Program-made: the position numbers and the translations under genes
Part shown: positions 51,721-63,961 of the stretch, piece after piece
Position numbering within the stretch: position 1 is the first letter of the stretch
How the letters are laid out: each line of letters begins with the position of its first letter
The notes under the pieces: model-generated
What the model saw: the letters and a program-made list of their open reading frames with translations, nothing else
What the model was told of the DNA's origin: nothing
Database searches by the model: none
Assembly: GCA_034769895.1 (NCBI GenBank)
Contig: CM068373.1
Coordinates: forward strand, 440,925,080-440,989,079
Length of the DNA: 64,000 bases
Direction: 5' to 3'
From: Magicicada septendecula
Taxonomy: Eukaryota > Arthropoda > Insecta > Hemiptera > Cicadidae

Positions 51721-53065
51721 ATGTTCGAATAATGCGTGCGATTTGAATTGTGTTTGTTCATTTAAGATGTCGTTTTTATTTGTTTTCGTGTGTTTCTATA
51801 TTTCCAATTGTTCTAGAGTGTCTAGTTTTCGGCCTTTTGTGTGTACGTGTAGAATGTTCATGTTATTGTCGATGTTTTTGTATGTGTGGTTTGCTTCAAT
51901 GAGGTGGTTTGCAAAGGTGGATTCTGTAGTGGAGTGGAGTGCCTTTGTGTGTTCAATGTATCTCTGTTTGAAGCTACGTCCTGTCTGGCCTATGTAGAAT
52001 TTGTTGCAATTTGAGCAATTTAGTTTGTAAACACCAGGTAGATCGAATTTGTTTTGTGCTTTGTGTGTGTGTTTTGATTGTGTGTGTTCTGTTTTGTTAG
52101 TAGTTTTGTAAGCGATTCTGTATCCTGCTTTTTTGAATTTGTGGGCTATTTTTTTCAGTTTGTTTGTTGATGTATGTTAGTGTTATGAATTTGTTGTTTT
52201 CTGTCTTTGTCTGTTGTTTGTTTTGTGTTTTGTGTAGGAGTTTACTGACTATTTTTCTATCATACCCGTTAGATTCTGCTAGATATTTTATCGTGTTTAG
52301 TTCGTCTTTGATAGTCTTTTTCATCTAGGGGGATGTTGTTAAGTCTATGTATCATGGTTCTGAAGGCAGCTAGTTTGTGTTGTATTGGGTGATTGGAGGA
52401 GTTGTGTATTAGTGTGTCAGTTGTAGTCGGTTTTCTGTATATACTGAATTTGTGCCTGTTTTCAAGTTTTGTGATGGAGAGGTCTAAGAATTTTATGGTA
52501 TTGTTGTGTTCGTATTTGGCAGTAAAGGTTATGTTTTTATGTATTTTGTTTATGTGCGTTAGTAACTGTTCACATTGTCTTTTGTTTCCCCTGTATAGTA
52601 TTAGAATGTCATCAACATATCTGTGCCAATATAGTATTTTATGTGAGTGTCTGTCATTGTGTCATTGTTTGTGAGTATTTTTGTTTTTTCTAAGTGTTGG
52701 AGGAAGACTTCTGCTAGAATGCTGGATATGGGGGAGCCCATGGGTAGACCATCATTCTGTGTGTAATATTTATTCTTATAGGTAAAGTAGTTTTGTTTTG
52801 TGATAATGTTCAGAGTTTCTGTTATTTCGTTGATAAGTTCGTCTGGTGTGTTGTTCTGTTTGAGTTTGTTTTGTAGGATGGTGATTGTTTCAGAGATGGG
52901 GATGTTTGTGTACAGGTTTTTAATGTCAAAGGAGGCTAATGTAGCATTATGGGGGATGTGTATGTCTTTTATTTTTGTTACTAGGTCTGTGTTGTTTTTT
53001 ACAGCAATGTTGTTGTCTAGTTGTTTGTGTTGTCTGATAATTTTGTCTATAAACTTCTTAGACCT
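51721..53065 (-). pseudogene. PLE-C reverse transcriptase and endonuclease (minus-strand half)
   Basis: Reading from 53065 down: K-F-I-D-K-I-I-R, S-F-D-I-K-N-L-Y-T-N-I-P (first Asp), N-D-G-L-P-M-G-S-P-I-S-S-I (52730), then a frame change and R-Y-V-D-D-I-L-I-L-Y (52605-52640), F-L-D-L-S-I-T-K-L-E, then the connector. The endonuclease start is at 52020-52030 (KLNCSNC, F-Y-I-G-Q-T-G-R), continuing to the LINE duplication and beyond it to 49340. The RT N-terminal third is missing at the junction. Several frame changes make it inactive. Confidence 0.85.
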
Positions 53066-53944
53066 CTCCATCACAAAACTAGAACACAGGCACAAATTCA
53101 GTATATACAGAAAACCAACTACAACTGACACACTAATACACAACACCTCCAATCACCCAATACAACACAAACTAGCTGCCTTCAGAACCATGATACATAG
53201 ACTTAACGACATTCCCTTAGATGAAAAAGACTACAAAGACGAACTAAACACGATAAAATATGTTCGTTAGCAGAAACACGTCATATCCGTTAGCAGAATC
53301 TAACGGATATGACAGAACAATAGTCAGTAAACTACTACACAAAACAAACAACAGACAAAGACAGAAAACAACAAATTCATAACACTAACATACATCAACA
53401 AACAAACTGAAAAAATAGCCCACAAATTAAAAAAGCAGGATACAGAATTGCTTACAAAACTACTAACAAAACAGAACACACACAATCAAAACCCACACAC
53501 AAAACACAAAACAAATTCGATCTACCCGGTGTTTACATGCTAAATTGCTCAAATTGCAGTAAATTCTACATAGGCCAGACAGGACGTAGCTTCAAACAGA
53601 GATACACTGAACACACAAAGGCACTCCACTCCACTACAGAATCCACCTTTGCAAACCACCTCATTGAAGCAAACCACACATATAAAAACCTCAACAATAA
53701 CATGAACATTCTACATGTACACACAAAAGGCCGAAAACTATACACTCTAGAACAATTGGAAATATACAAACACACAAAAACAAATAAAAACGAGATCCTA
53801 AGCGAACAGACACAATTCAAATCGCACGCATTATTCGAACATATCTCACCCACACACACAGCATCGATCTTTCGAAATTCGATTTCGTCACCCACAACAA
53901 GACGGATAGCGCTACCTGCGGCAACCTCTGAAGAAGCCTTTTAA
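53065..53944 (+). pseudogene. PLE-C connector and GIY-YIG endonuclease (plus-strand half)
   Basis: The first part (53070-53270) encodes S-I-T-K-L-E-H-R-H-K-F-S-I-Y-R-K-P-T-T-T-D, fused at 53065 to the opposite-strand RT. A short duplicated ATATCCGTTAGCAGAA patch near 53265-53310 breaks the frame. The endonuclease frame 53537-53944 (135 aa) reads M-L-N-C-S-N-C-S-K-F-Y-I-G-Q-T-G-R-S-F-K-Q-R-Y, with C-x-x-C, YIG, Arg and E-H kept, and runs into the terminal repeat. Confidence 0.85.
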
Positions 53945-53965
53945 AGGAGAAAACCGGTTAAGGCT
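53923..53965 (+). ncRNA. Hammerhead ribozyme motif, PLE-C right end
   Basis: AACCU, CUGAAGA, extra A, stem II CCUU/AAGG, GAA, perfectly palindromic stem III AACCGGUU, A, then AGGCU. Stem I pairs except one A-C mismatch. A at the cleavage position is tolerated in hammerheads (any base but G). Confidence 0.6.
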
Positions 53966-54075
53966 GAAAGGTAAAACTTTTTGCTTTTACTTATAAAAAA
54001 CCTAGTGTTCCGAGTCGTTAAAGTAATAGTGATATTTAGTTAAGTAACGGACACGTCATGGACAACGAAATCCAA

Positions 54076-54592
54076 GACTCTCTAACATTTTGAAATCCAT
54101 ACAATGAGAGGAAAGAAAGTAAGGAAGGAAATTTTAGTCAAGAAATGATGGCAGAAGTATGAGAAGTGAGGGATTATACAGAGTAACAGTAACAATGAAG
54201 GCGCATGGATACTAGACATAATGAGGACCTAAATAATGAAGGTTCCCCCTGAAAGTAGTATCTTCCAGGCAACATTCTTCTCTGTTGTTTTAAGTAACTC
54301 ATTGTATGCTCGTTTAAGCCTTAAATTAACTTTGTTGGGAATATGCTTGTTGTGAGCTAATAGTATGGACATTTCACTTATTTATGTAACAAATTCATAA
54401 TGTTTTATGACTATTAAAACTTGTTTTTTTTATGAATAAGGAACCATTTCATTTCATGAACCACACAGATTCTTCATAAGAAGAGTGGCTTCACAGCCTG
54501 TTACAAACGTTTCAGAATTTCAGGACAAAGAGAATTCTCATCATTATGTTGGCCAAATAGTAGGATTGTTATTCTAATTTGCAAGGCTATAG
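54076..54592. other. No recognisable feature
   Basis: Intergenic sequence with no motif. Confidence 0.5.
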
Positions 54593-54603
54593 TGACTATA
54601 CAA

Positions 54604-54722
54604 ATTATTATTCCGTATTCAAACCTCACTGAAGAAGGAGAATACAACTCCGAAACGGCGTTTGAGGGAATATCAACAAGTAAGTTTCACAAGTGAAAGT
54701 ACCATTAAATAATAATTATTAA
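54604..54722 (+). mobile_element. 119-bp ribozyme-bearing insertion with 11-bp target duplication
   Basis: TGACTATACAA flanks both sides (54593-54603 and 54723-54733). The insert carries a complete hammerhead-like fold and a tail resembling PLE-A termini (AACAAGTAAGTTTCAC...GTGAAAGT; PLE-A has AACAAGTAAGTGTTCAC). It has no ORF. It is the smallest unit in the window that appears to have been inserted by target-primed reverse transcription. Confidence 0.8.
54624..54667 (+). ncRNA. Hammerhead ribozyme motif, solo copy
   Basis: Stem I CCUCA/UGAGG (5 perfect pairs), CUGAAGA, extra A, stem II GGAG/CUCC with a 7-nt loop, GAA, stem III ACGGCGU (self-complementary around the centre) and U. All core positions fit apart from the extra A. 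Confidence 0.65.
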
Positions 54723-54977
54723 TGACTATACAAGCTTTATTCACTGAGAAGTTATTCACTGTGGAGTTATTACTTCCATTTTCTGTTAAGTTATTATACA
54801 TTTTTGTAATTTGAAGGATTATGTGGTATGTTTAAATAACAATATTTTGTAAAAGAGAGTATTTTGTTTTAATAATAAAAATTACATGAATGTAATTGCC
54901 TTTATATATTGAAAATGTTTTACAATTTTAAAGTGCAATAATGATTGTTTACATATCACCACTATTGAAATGCTAGG

Positions 54978-55015
<38 letters not shown>
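54978..55015 (+). repeat. (TA)n microsatellite
   Basis: About 19 TA units. Confidence 0.95.
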
Positions 55016-55020
<5 letters not shown>

Positions 55021-55316
55021 TAGTTCATTGTTGAAAGTTTCCTGAAAATATTTTAATAAATTCTGTGCTCAAAAAATGTATACCACAAGACTGTGGAGGT
55101 CAGAACTTTTTTAATAAACATCAATAAAACTTAGAGACAGAAACATTTCTGCGCTAAACCTAACTTATGAACGATGATTATATTTTATGAAGACAAAAAA
55201 ATTGGCAAAATAAAAAATTAATACATTATGCCCTTGAAAGCACAAAGCTATCATTTAATTAAGAAGTAACGTGCTGCCATCTTGCATGTTAAAAATAATA
55301 CAAACTCTTGACTCCT

Positions 55317-55457
55317 CCAATCGCATTGCAGTACCGCGTCACGTGACCTCTTCCAGTTGTGGCTAGTTTGTGATCGGTTGTGTGTGGGAATGCCTTGTCA
55401 TAAGTGATTGATTGTGGATAATTTGGTGAATTCTGTTAAATATAATTAGATGTAAGT
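55317..55457 (+). promoter_or_regulatory. Possible host promoter and non-coding first exon
   Basis: A locally CG-rich patch in AT-rich DNA holds CCAAT (55317-55321), CCGCGTCACGTGAC with a palindromic CACGTG E-box (55334-55347) and, 110 bp later, a strong splice-donor match AT/GTAAGTACAG (55452). This would suit a promoter driving a short non-coding first exon rightward. There is no ORF to support it and no downstream exon is identified. Confidence 0.3.
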
Positions 55458-58010
55458 ACAGTATTTTTTAACTAATATTATGGTAAATAAGTTACTCCAG
55501 TAATCAGACAATGTCGGGATCAAAAAAGGCCATTTGGAATGTAAACCCCTCACTGATGGAATGACATTCACAGACATACGCCATTTTCTCTACACTCCTT
55601 GGGTGGTTATGAGAATAAATTACAAAATAAACGCTATGATTGTACGTATTCCTTATGTATGTGGCGTAAGTGTTTAACAGATTTTAATTGGAATTTTTTG
55701 GAATGGATTTCCGTGATAATGAACGGATTTAGAGTTTTAGGAACTTGTTCGGGCAGACTGTAACAAGGATTAAGCCTATTTCGAGTGTACATAACGACCT
55801 GCTCGGGTAGTGACAGGCTCTGTCTTATGCAATATATTAAATACGCAGTGTAATTACATGATAATTGGAGTTAAGAAGTGTGTTACTTGCTTAATTTAAG
55901 ACGTTCCGCGGTTTTTGCTGCTCTAACGCATTTATTGATGATTAGTGACAGGTAATTATAAACTATCATAATGAAAAGCAACTGCAGCCCTGAGTAGATT
56001 GAAAAATTGATTTGTCAGTTTTAAGATGAGTGTAAAAACAAGTTGTAATTATGATCCGTGTTACGTTTTGTAATAAAACTTATTCTGAATATGTTTGTGA
56101 TAAGGTTTTGGTTGCCTTATCTCAGGTTCTTGAACATTTCAATAAAGTAACTAAGGCGCTCTGAGGGAAGTAATTAAGATAGTAAAAGCTTCTGCGTTAA
56201 ATATTGTCAAATGCCAGTTAGAATTATCTCATCAGTGTCTTGGAACGATAGGTTCTGTTTGAGTACACCTTGAATACTGTTCACTCAACGTTTGTTCGAA
56301 ATTGTGTATGGTGACAGAGGAAGTAGAGACACTGTGAGAATTAAGTGTTAACTGTAAACATGTCGGTCCTTCTCTATGCCAGTCATGTGTTAAATAATAT
56401 AAGACAATGTAATGAAATTTGTGTATGTTGCCAGGTTAGGTTGCCAGTTATACATAGTGTTCAGGTATAAAGGGATGTATTATTATTCCGTATGCAGGGA
56501 TGGTGTGTTATACACATTGTGAAAATGAGTATTGCCAGAAGGATTTGTTGTCATAGGGGGATTACATGGTAAAAGGCGATTTTATTAAATTCTCAAGTGT
56601 TTATTGTTATCAATACATTCTAATTATAATAAGAATAGAGTTATTTATGTGGTGGACAACCTCAGATTTAGAATTTCAATTTGACAATGTTGCCTAAAAA
56701 ATTAATTACAAAAGATTAGTCCCCGGCGTTTTTAGTTTACTTTTTAAAGCCTTGCAGTTTTGTTGTCAGAATTTCATGGACAATGGGTAGAATAGTGTAT
56801 TGTTTAGTATTTTGTTCACAGGCATTACAGTAGAGTTGGTCGCATGACAACATTCATTATTTTGTCTTTTATGGTATATGAATAAATTATAGGCAGAAGT
56901 TTAATGTGGCATAGTTAATTTTTATTGACATTTGTGCGTTTACTTACTCTATGGCTGGTTTATAGCTATGGATATGTAATTGCATAGCATTTTTTTGTAT
57001 CATAAAAAACAGGCTAGATACTTTTTGTAATAAATATACGAAGATATTTTAAAAGTAGAGCACCACTTGGTGCTATACATTAGTTCTATTGGCTAAGTGA
57101 GACATTAAAGTGTTGGGGGGGGGGGTCGTCCACTGAACTCTTCGCCTTGGCACTCATTGCCTTATTATTGTGGCACGAAGAGGGATATGACCAACACTTT
57201 GGCTTTATCAGCGATGATGTGCTTCAGTGCTGGGTGTGCAAACTGGTCGCACCATGGGGGAAAGCTAAAGGGTTTTGTAAAAGGGTGGGCAGTCAGGGTC
57301 TACTTATTCGTTAAATTAGTTGCTTGTCAGTGGTACCTCATGCTTGATCCTGGCCAGTACTGGCACGTGCATAGGTTGCTACGCAGTAGGTGTGACTTAT
57401 CCATTGTGTTTATCTAGCCAAGTGCCTTACTGTCTTGTTTATAGAAGTAGGTCCTATGTCTCCTTGTAGATACCACCACAGCAGGGCACAGAGAAGGGAT
57501 TAGGTTTTTTTTTTTTTTTTTTTTTTTATGGTGTAATGCATGATGGGATTGTAATAATGTGAAATTGTGAAATTTGGTATAGAGGAGGTGATATAGAGTT
57601 GTAATGCTCATGTGGTAGGCCTAATGCACTGACTACAAGTGAAGTTGATGACAGATTACAGTAGATCTGAGTAACACCTTTGCAAATTGGCTATATAATT
57701 AATTTGTTTGGTTCGATTGGTGAAAAGTGGACTTAAATTCTAGTATAAATGTTAACCAAGTGCAAGGCTATTATTTTCTGGATCATGTGAGATTATTGGT
57801 GGTGCTTTAATTAAAGATCAAACCAATTTTAAAAATCTTAATGTGCTAATGTATGAAGGAACTTTGAAATTAATACATGGTTTGTACATATTATTAATTC
57901 TAAATGTTAAGTAATACAGCAAGGAGTGCAAAAGTTTGTTTTCTAGTATCCTTCACTCGTTGACATTATTAACTGTGAAAATTAATGGCTATTTCATAAC
58001 ATATGCATGT
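55458..58010. other. Unannotated, possibly intronic or intergenic
   Basis: It contains an 11-G run (57115-57125) and a 23-T run (57505-57527). The 86-codon frame at 57157-57417 has no family resemblance. No transposable element is recognised in this 2.5 kb, the longest such stretch in the first 58 kb. Confidence 0.5.
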
Positions 58011-58430
58011 GAAACCTGAGTATTAATGCAAAGGACAAACAGTATCCAAGAATATTCAAAAAGAAAGTACTTAGAAAAAGTTTTGGACCAGTGCAAAGTA
58101 ACAACACCTCATGGAGAATACGAAGGCATCATGAAATTAATTATCTAATATACTTACTGACATAGTAAGGTTTATAAAGAGTATAAGAATAGCATGGCTG
58201 GGACGTAGAATGACGATAGAACAGCACAGAGTTACCAGAAAAATTCTAGAATGGAGACCAGTAGGTAGGAGATCAAAAGGAAGAGATGGATCGAGGATGT
58301 TGAGAAGGATCTTAGGAATATGGGGTTAAGAAGGTGGAGAAGGCTGTATAATGATAGGGCTGAATGGAGAAAAACGGTTAAAAGGAGCTAAATCTCACAG
58401 GGTTGTGATGGATGTAGAAGAAGAATTGTT
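58011..58430 (+). pseudogene. LINE C-terminal tail
   Basis: Across broken frames it encodes F-K-K-K-V-L-R-K-S-F-G-P-V, W-R-I-R-R-H-H-E-I-N, R-I-A-W-L-G-R, then R-S-K-G-R and R-W-I-E-D-V-E-K-D-L, finishing W-R-R-L-Y-N-D-R-A-E-W-R-K-T-V-K-R-A and a GTAGAAGAAGAA tail. This is the standard end of APE-type LINE polyproteins. It is severely 5'-truncated. Confidence 0.75.
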
Positions 58431-59891
58431 TTATTCTCTCATCCACTCTTGTGTACCAAAGTTCTGTAAATCCACGGCACACTGATGACTGCAAGGCCTC
58501 TCATGGGCTCAAGTTGATTTAGTTTAGGTTACTTAGGCCATTTGGAACTCCCAAAACTTAGCTTTTAAAATTACAGGTAGGGAATAAAACAATTTTATTA
58601 CATTGTCATTCCCAAATAGTTGATTATAGTACTCATAGTTGGGAACAATAAAATGTTTAATGCATGGGCGTAACTTGGGGCTTAACTTTGGGGGGTGGGG
58701 GCAGGGCAAAGCTTCATAAATTCAAGTGTGTAGTGAGACCATCTATATAATAAAATTAATAAAATATGTTATATACAAAATTAGGAAGTTTAGTAATAAT
58801 TCTTAGTAAACGAGAGACAATTTCATTTTTTAATGATCACCAAACCTTCTTCATAATTTGTACTTCGAGTTATGTTTACCTAGAACAAATATACTGTAGG
58901 CCTATAAATATAAACAATTTCAGTTCTTTCAATTCTTATACCTACCCAGTTTCGTAAACGCATCTTCTCCCTTAGGCACACTGTCACAAAATGCTTGGCA
59001 GTAGTAGCAGTAAGCCGAATCAGTCACAACACAAAGAAATTTTCAAATTGCCAGTCAGACAATTTTCAAAGAAATTAAGCCGTGTTACTCCTTTGCGTTT
59101 CTTATTTCCCAGCACTTATCGACACACAAAACCAAAACAATCACAACAATGACGAATTAAGAAAGAGACAAGCGATGTGTACTTAATGGACTACGTACAC
59201 GACCGAGTAACCAAGCGCACTTGTATCAGTAATCATTAACAAACGACGGTCAAAACAGTTCCAAACGACAGTCTTTTAAGATTCGTGAACAAAGCCATCG
59301 ACATCTTGCAATGTTCTAAAACAAGTCTTTGTTTGTGTAAAAGCCACACATTGTATTCCAGTTAATTAGGTCTCTAGCGTTTTTTTTTTTGAATAGAAAT
59401 ATTATTTTGATGTATATCATTCAAATCTGTCAAACATTCCGCTTACAAGTTTCTTCGAAAGAAATAAGAATAATAAATTTATAGCAACTAGTCGTCTGAT
59501 AACAGTACAGGCGTTGATAAATAGTGCTTACTGTGCTCGCAAGCATAGAAACTGTCTCCTGTTTGACTATTTGTTAGTTTTTATTTATAAACAACTGGAA
59601 ACAAAATTTTATAATGCTCGGAACATTGGGGAGCGAGTTGCCCCTCCCAAACCAAGTTACGCCTATGGTTTAATGCATAAATTTATTGCTTTTGTAATGT
59701 TTTGAAGTGAAGTTCTTAAAAATAAGCAAGGCCATCTATTTTTCAAATTAAAAGTGTTTTATAAATGTGAATAAGTCAAATGCGCACAAAGAGAATGTTT
59801 GATTGATTTCACTTGCAGAGTGCCATCCAATTCAGATAAAATTTTTCTAAACTGGAAACAATACATTGTGTTATAAACCTGTATGCGTGTG

Positions 59892-59930
<39 letters not shown>

Positions 59931-61090
59931 CATGTAAACATTCAGGGCATCATTACCCAGACCATGTATTGTAAAGACAAATTAGACCATCCAAACTCAC
60001 CTGAAATTTGCTCAAGTAATCAAAACCCTGATTAACCTAAACAGTAACAACAACAAAATGAGCCTATAATGTCACACAGAGATTAATGGATCTGGAAGAA
60101 GGATGGAAGCACAGTACTTTCCATTATTATACAAAACAAAATTGGCAAAGAATTGTCGGCATTTTAATAGTGTACAATTAAAATGGTTTCACTATATTAT
60201 TCCTGTTGTGTTATTTCCATTTTATAAAGCAAAAATAATTCCAGCAAGTTATGTACAAATTCCTTTATTTCAGTCGGAAAGGCTGCTCTTGTACTTTGCT
60301 CTCAGAGGAACCTTTTATTTCTGTGGTTATCACGGCACCTCCCGATGATGGAGGTTCTTGCTCCTAACAGATGGAATATATTGTAAATGAATGAATGAAT
60401 TAATTAATTCAGCGTTTCCCTTTGTTTATGCTTTTGAGTGTAGAGATTATCAGTCAATGAGTCACTATGGGGTCATCTGAACAGGTTTCTGTGCTCACGT
60501 GTGTGACGCTTGACTTCACAATGCTCTAATCACACAATCATACTGGTGGGGGTTATATATATTGAAGATTATTAAAATAAAAATTATAGGGCTTGTGCAG
60601 TTATAAGAGAGGGTATGTGTAGGATCAAGATTTCACTTGATTAAAATAAAATTTTAAACACATTGATGTTGGGTAATTATGTGAGTGTGTAGTGGATACA
60701 TGGTTGGTATTTACCAAGGTGCAAGTATCTTAACAGTAATGCAGAATCATAATATTATGTGGATGTAAAAAAAAAGACATTACTGAAAGTTATAGGGGAA
60801 TATGAGCCTTTGCTAACAGATACTGGAAAAGCATTGTAAAAGTTGACAGGTTGATCATAATAAGTATCGAACTAAAGAGAAAACAACTAATATGTGTATT
60901 AAATAAGAGACAATATGAAGAAAATGGGAATTAGCTTGTTAATGTTATAGATAATATATTAAAAGTGTTTGATGTTTATACTTACTTACTAGCCAACACC
61001 CTTGGCTGTTGGGCCATTAGGCGGCGCGCTGACCAGTAGAGACGTGAGAGCCTTGCCGTATAATCTTCGTCTTGAACTTGCGTGTCTGAG
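58431..61090. other. No gene; simple repeats only
   Basis: (CA)n at 59898-59929 and a short AATG tract at 60388-60404. Frames up to 81 codons (60103-60348) lack any recognisable motif. Confidence 0.5.
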
Positions 61091-61101
61091 ATTAAGGCTG
61101 G

Positions 61102-61136
61102 ACATGTAGTCAGATGATCCACATCTGACTACATGT
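61102..61136. repeat. Perfect 15-bp hairpin
   Basis: ACATGTAGTCAGATG and its exact inverse separated by 5 nt. Confidence 0.85.
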
Positions 61137-63961
61137 TTGATGTTTATGACGTGATACATTCTTGTACATGTGAAACAGAGAACCCAAAACATTCAACACA
61201 CATGTTAAATAACATATGACCACATGGCAATATTGGTTAGTGCTGTGGTAGATAATCTCACCAATTATGAGGTTTGACTTGTCATTTTTCTTCGTTTTAG
61301 AAAAAAAGAAAACATTAGTGCAGCTGATACTCTGAGACAACGTTTGTGAGGTTTTTAGACCAAACGTTATGAGTGATAGTCAAGTTAGGCAATGATGTCG
61401 GTTTTTTAAAGAAGAACAAATAGCAGGCACCAACAATGATAAGAGGTATTTGTTGTAAGAAGTAAATGTAAAAATTTGTGGAACACTGCGATTTACTTTT
61501 AGAAATGTCTATTCAGTTTTCTAACTTGTCATGATCAATAATGTACGACATTGTGAATGAAAAACTTCGTTTAAAGAAAAATCACGAAAAATATTCATAC
61601 AGGCAATAGCCTCTGCCTTCATCTAAAACTTTTTGTAGTTGTTTTTTGTAGGTGAAAGGAATATGCTGTTTGAACACACCCTCAGTGGAGATAAAACCGG
61701 GTTTTCCTGCCAATGGTTAAGAAATTATGACAAACTGAAAAAACTGGTTCTAGAAACAGGCAACAGACTGTGTCATAGCTGTTAAAAAAATATGAAAAAT
61801 GCATGGAAATCATGTGTGATTGTGTGGATAAATAAAGTGCAGAATTTTTGGTTTAATAAATCATTTTCATAATACAATGTAGTCTTATTTTAAAATGGAC
61901 CTCACTTAAAAAGCATGTCTTGTAATTATGACAGCATGAGTTGTCTTCTGTTGATTTGACTGTGGCTAGTTCTGGTGCAAACTGTTAATAATGCAATATT
62001 CACAACAATTAATGTAATTATTATATGTGTATAATACTGTATGTTCTGTGCTCATACTTAGTTACATTTAATTAGATAAAATTAAAAATATTACACACTG
62101 ATGGGAATCGAGTTTAAACTGTGAATAGCATGATAAGCATTATACTAATTAGTTTAATGGATTTGGGGGTGAAAATTTGCATTTCAAGGCCATGGTTAAG
62201 CATAAAAAGGTGGTTGTTGCAACATGATCTGTAATTACACCTTGATTTAAATATTTAACCTGGCAGCAATGGTGGCTTGTCCTTGAACCCTCTAAATAAT
62301 TAAAATATTTTTTAGGAGTTGTTTCAGTTTTTAAATAATGAGATTTGTGTGATTAATCGTGTTTACTGACCAATAATTGATTTGCGTAATAAGCAAATTA
62401 CTCGCTGCTACTGCTCGAGGTGCAAAGCAGCTCTTAGCACCTCCTAGGCTGTGTAGAGAGCTTTGGAGGGGAACTCACTATACACAAAATTACATTGAAC
62501 TGTCGCTAACATTCCAGCTTAGCGACAGAGACAAATAGTTCCAACGAGGGCCATACTGCCCTGACTGGGAATGATGTCAAAATTTTCATAGCACCATGAT
62601 TACCATATGATTTGTCCGTTTACTTTTAGTTTTGAGTCAGATTTCACTATTTTTACATTCTGCAATGTGTGCAGTGAAGTCTTAAAAATAAAATAAAATA
62701 GTGCTATGCTGTCAATGGAGGAAGAATTTGTTCGCCAACTTGTAGGTTTCAATAAAAGTGTTATTGATAAATTTGGTGCTAAAAAGGAAAGAAGGATGGA
62801 TTTTTTAAATAAACATTTAGCAACTTCAACAATAAACAGTACAACACAAAGTTTAAAAGATGGTGGGAGCAGCGCACCAACTGAGTCTTGAACAATTTGT
62901 CCGCAAATTATGTGATTCCAAAATAGCGTAGGCATTTAACTACCATACTAGGCCTATTTTGATTATATATTTTTAGAATAATTTACAAACAGGCCATACA
63001 CAACCTACAACAGGCCAATATTATTAATACAACAGTCCTGTTGTGATAAATCTTTTTGAGAACACATGCAGTTTATAAGTGCAGATTATATTTGAGATGC
63101 TTATTCAGTTACAAACGTTTTTCTGGAAATGTCATAAGCATGTTTCACTATTTTTGTTGTTGAAATTCCTAAAATAATATCGTTACGTTATTACTGGCAG
63201 TAAGTCAGCATACATACACTACACATACTATATACTATGTATATATGTACTACACATTAGACCAGTTTCAGTAACCAACAACTGGAAATAATACTTCAAA
63301 AACATAAAGTTTGTCTGATAGATGTTGTGGTAAATACAGGAAAAATGAAGAGTTTCATTCATGTTATTTATGGATATCTTCTAAAGTATTAGAAAGAATG
63401 TGAAAGTGGGGGGGGGGGTGATCAACAAACATAAGCTGGACACAGGGTACTGTACCTATAAGGCTACTAAAAATTAAAATATTAACCACAAAATGGAACG
63501 CTTTGCAAAAATGGAATAAGGTCAGTAGTAATGTGCAGGTTAAAACAATGTCTCATAAAGAAGTAAGAGGAGAAGCTAGAAATCGTTAAAGTAATAAAAA
63601 AATTTGTGATCCAAGCAAAATTTGTGAAGAACCCTGAAGGTTAATGAAAGCAGACCAAGTAGAAGGAGAGAACACAATAAGATTTGTTAATGCGCAAAGG
63701 CTGTGTCATGTCATAGCAAATAAATAAGGAATGGATTGAAACAGTTATACAGTACAAATAGGTAAAAAGTATTCATATAATTATGATGGACACAAGAGAG
63801 TGAATACAGGAATGAGTGAAGACCAAGGCATGAAGAAATGGAGGAAAACAATGCACAAAGGAAACATGCTAACTGTAAAGTGCAAATGAGAGTAAAAACT
63901 GGCTGGTCTCATGCAGAATAACGATGTGAAGAGTTCTCTTGAGCATGCCTATAATTCATTA
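61137..63961. other. No recognisable feature
   Basis: A 61-codon frame at 62706-62891 (M-L-S-M-E-E-E-F-V-R-Q-L-V-G-F) has balanced composition and could be an exon or the end of an unknown gene, but nothing else supports it. A 10-G run lies near 63409. Confidence 0.4.

Larger units (their letters stand above)
49170..54075. mobile_element. PLE-C, head-to-head inverted copy, split by a LINE
   Basis: A minus-strand copy (3' end near 49170, reading leftward from about 53065) is joined at about 53065 to a plus-strand copy of only the 3' part (53065-54075). The ends are therefore inverted repeats of about 1 kb. The minus copy is interrupted at 49358-51708 by a LINE. Both halves carry RT/endonuclease family sequence. 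The right end is the ...ACAACGAAATCCAAGA terminus also seen in the dimers. Confidence 0.88.

Noticed and set aside
57157-57417. 86-codon frame starting MPYYCGTKRDMTN
   Set aside because: No family resemblance, no splice or codon evidence, next to low-complexity G and T runs.
62706-62891. 61-codon frame, possibly an exon
   Set aside because: Balanced composition but no recognisable domain and no flanking exon; kept only as a note.
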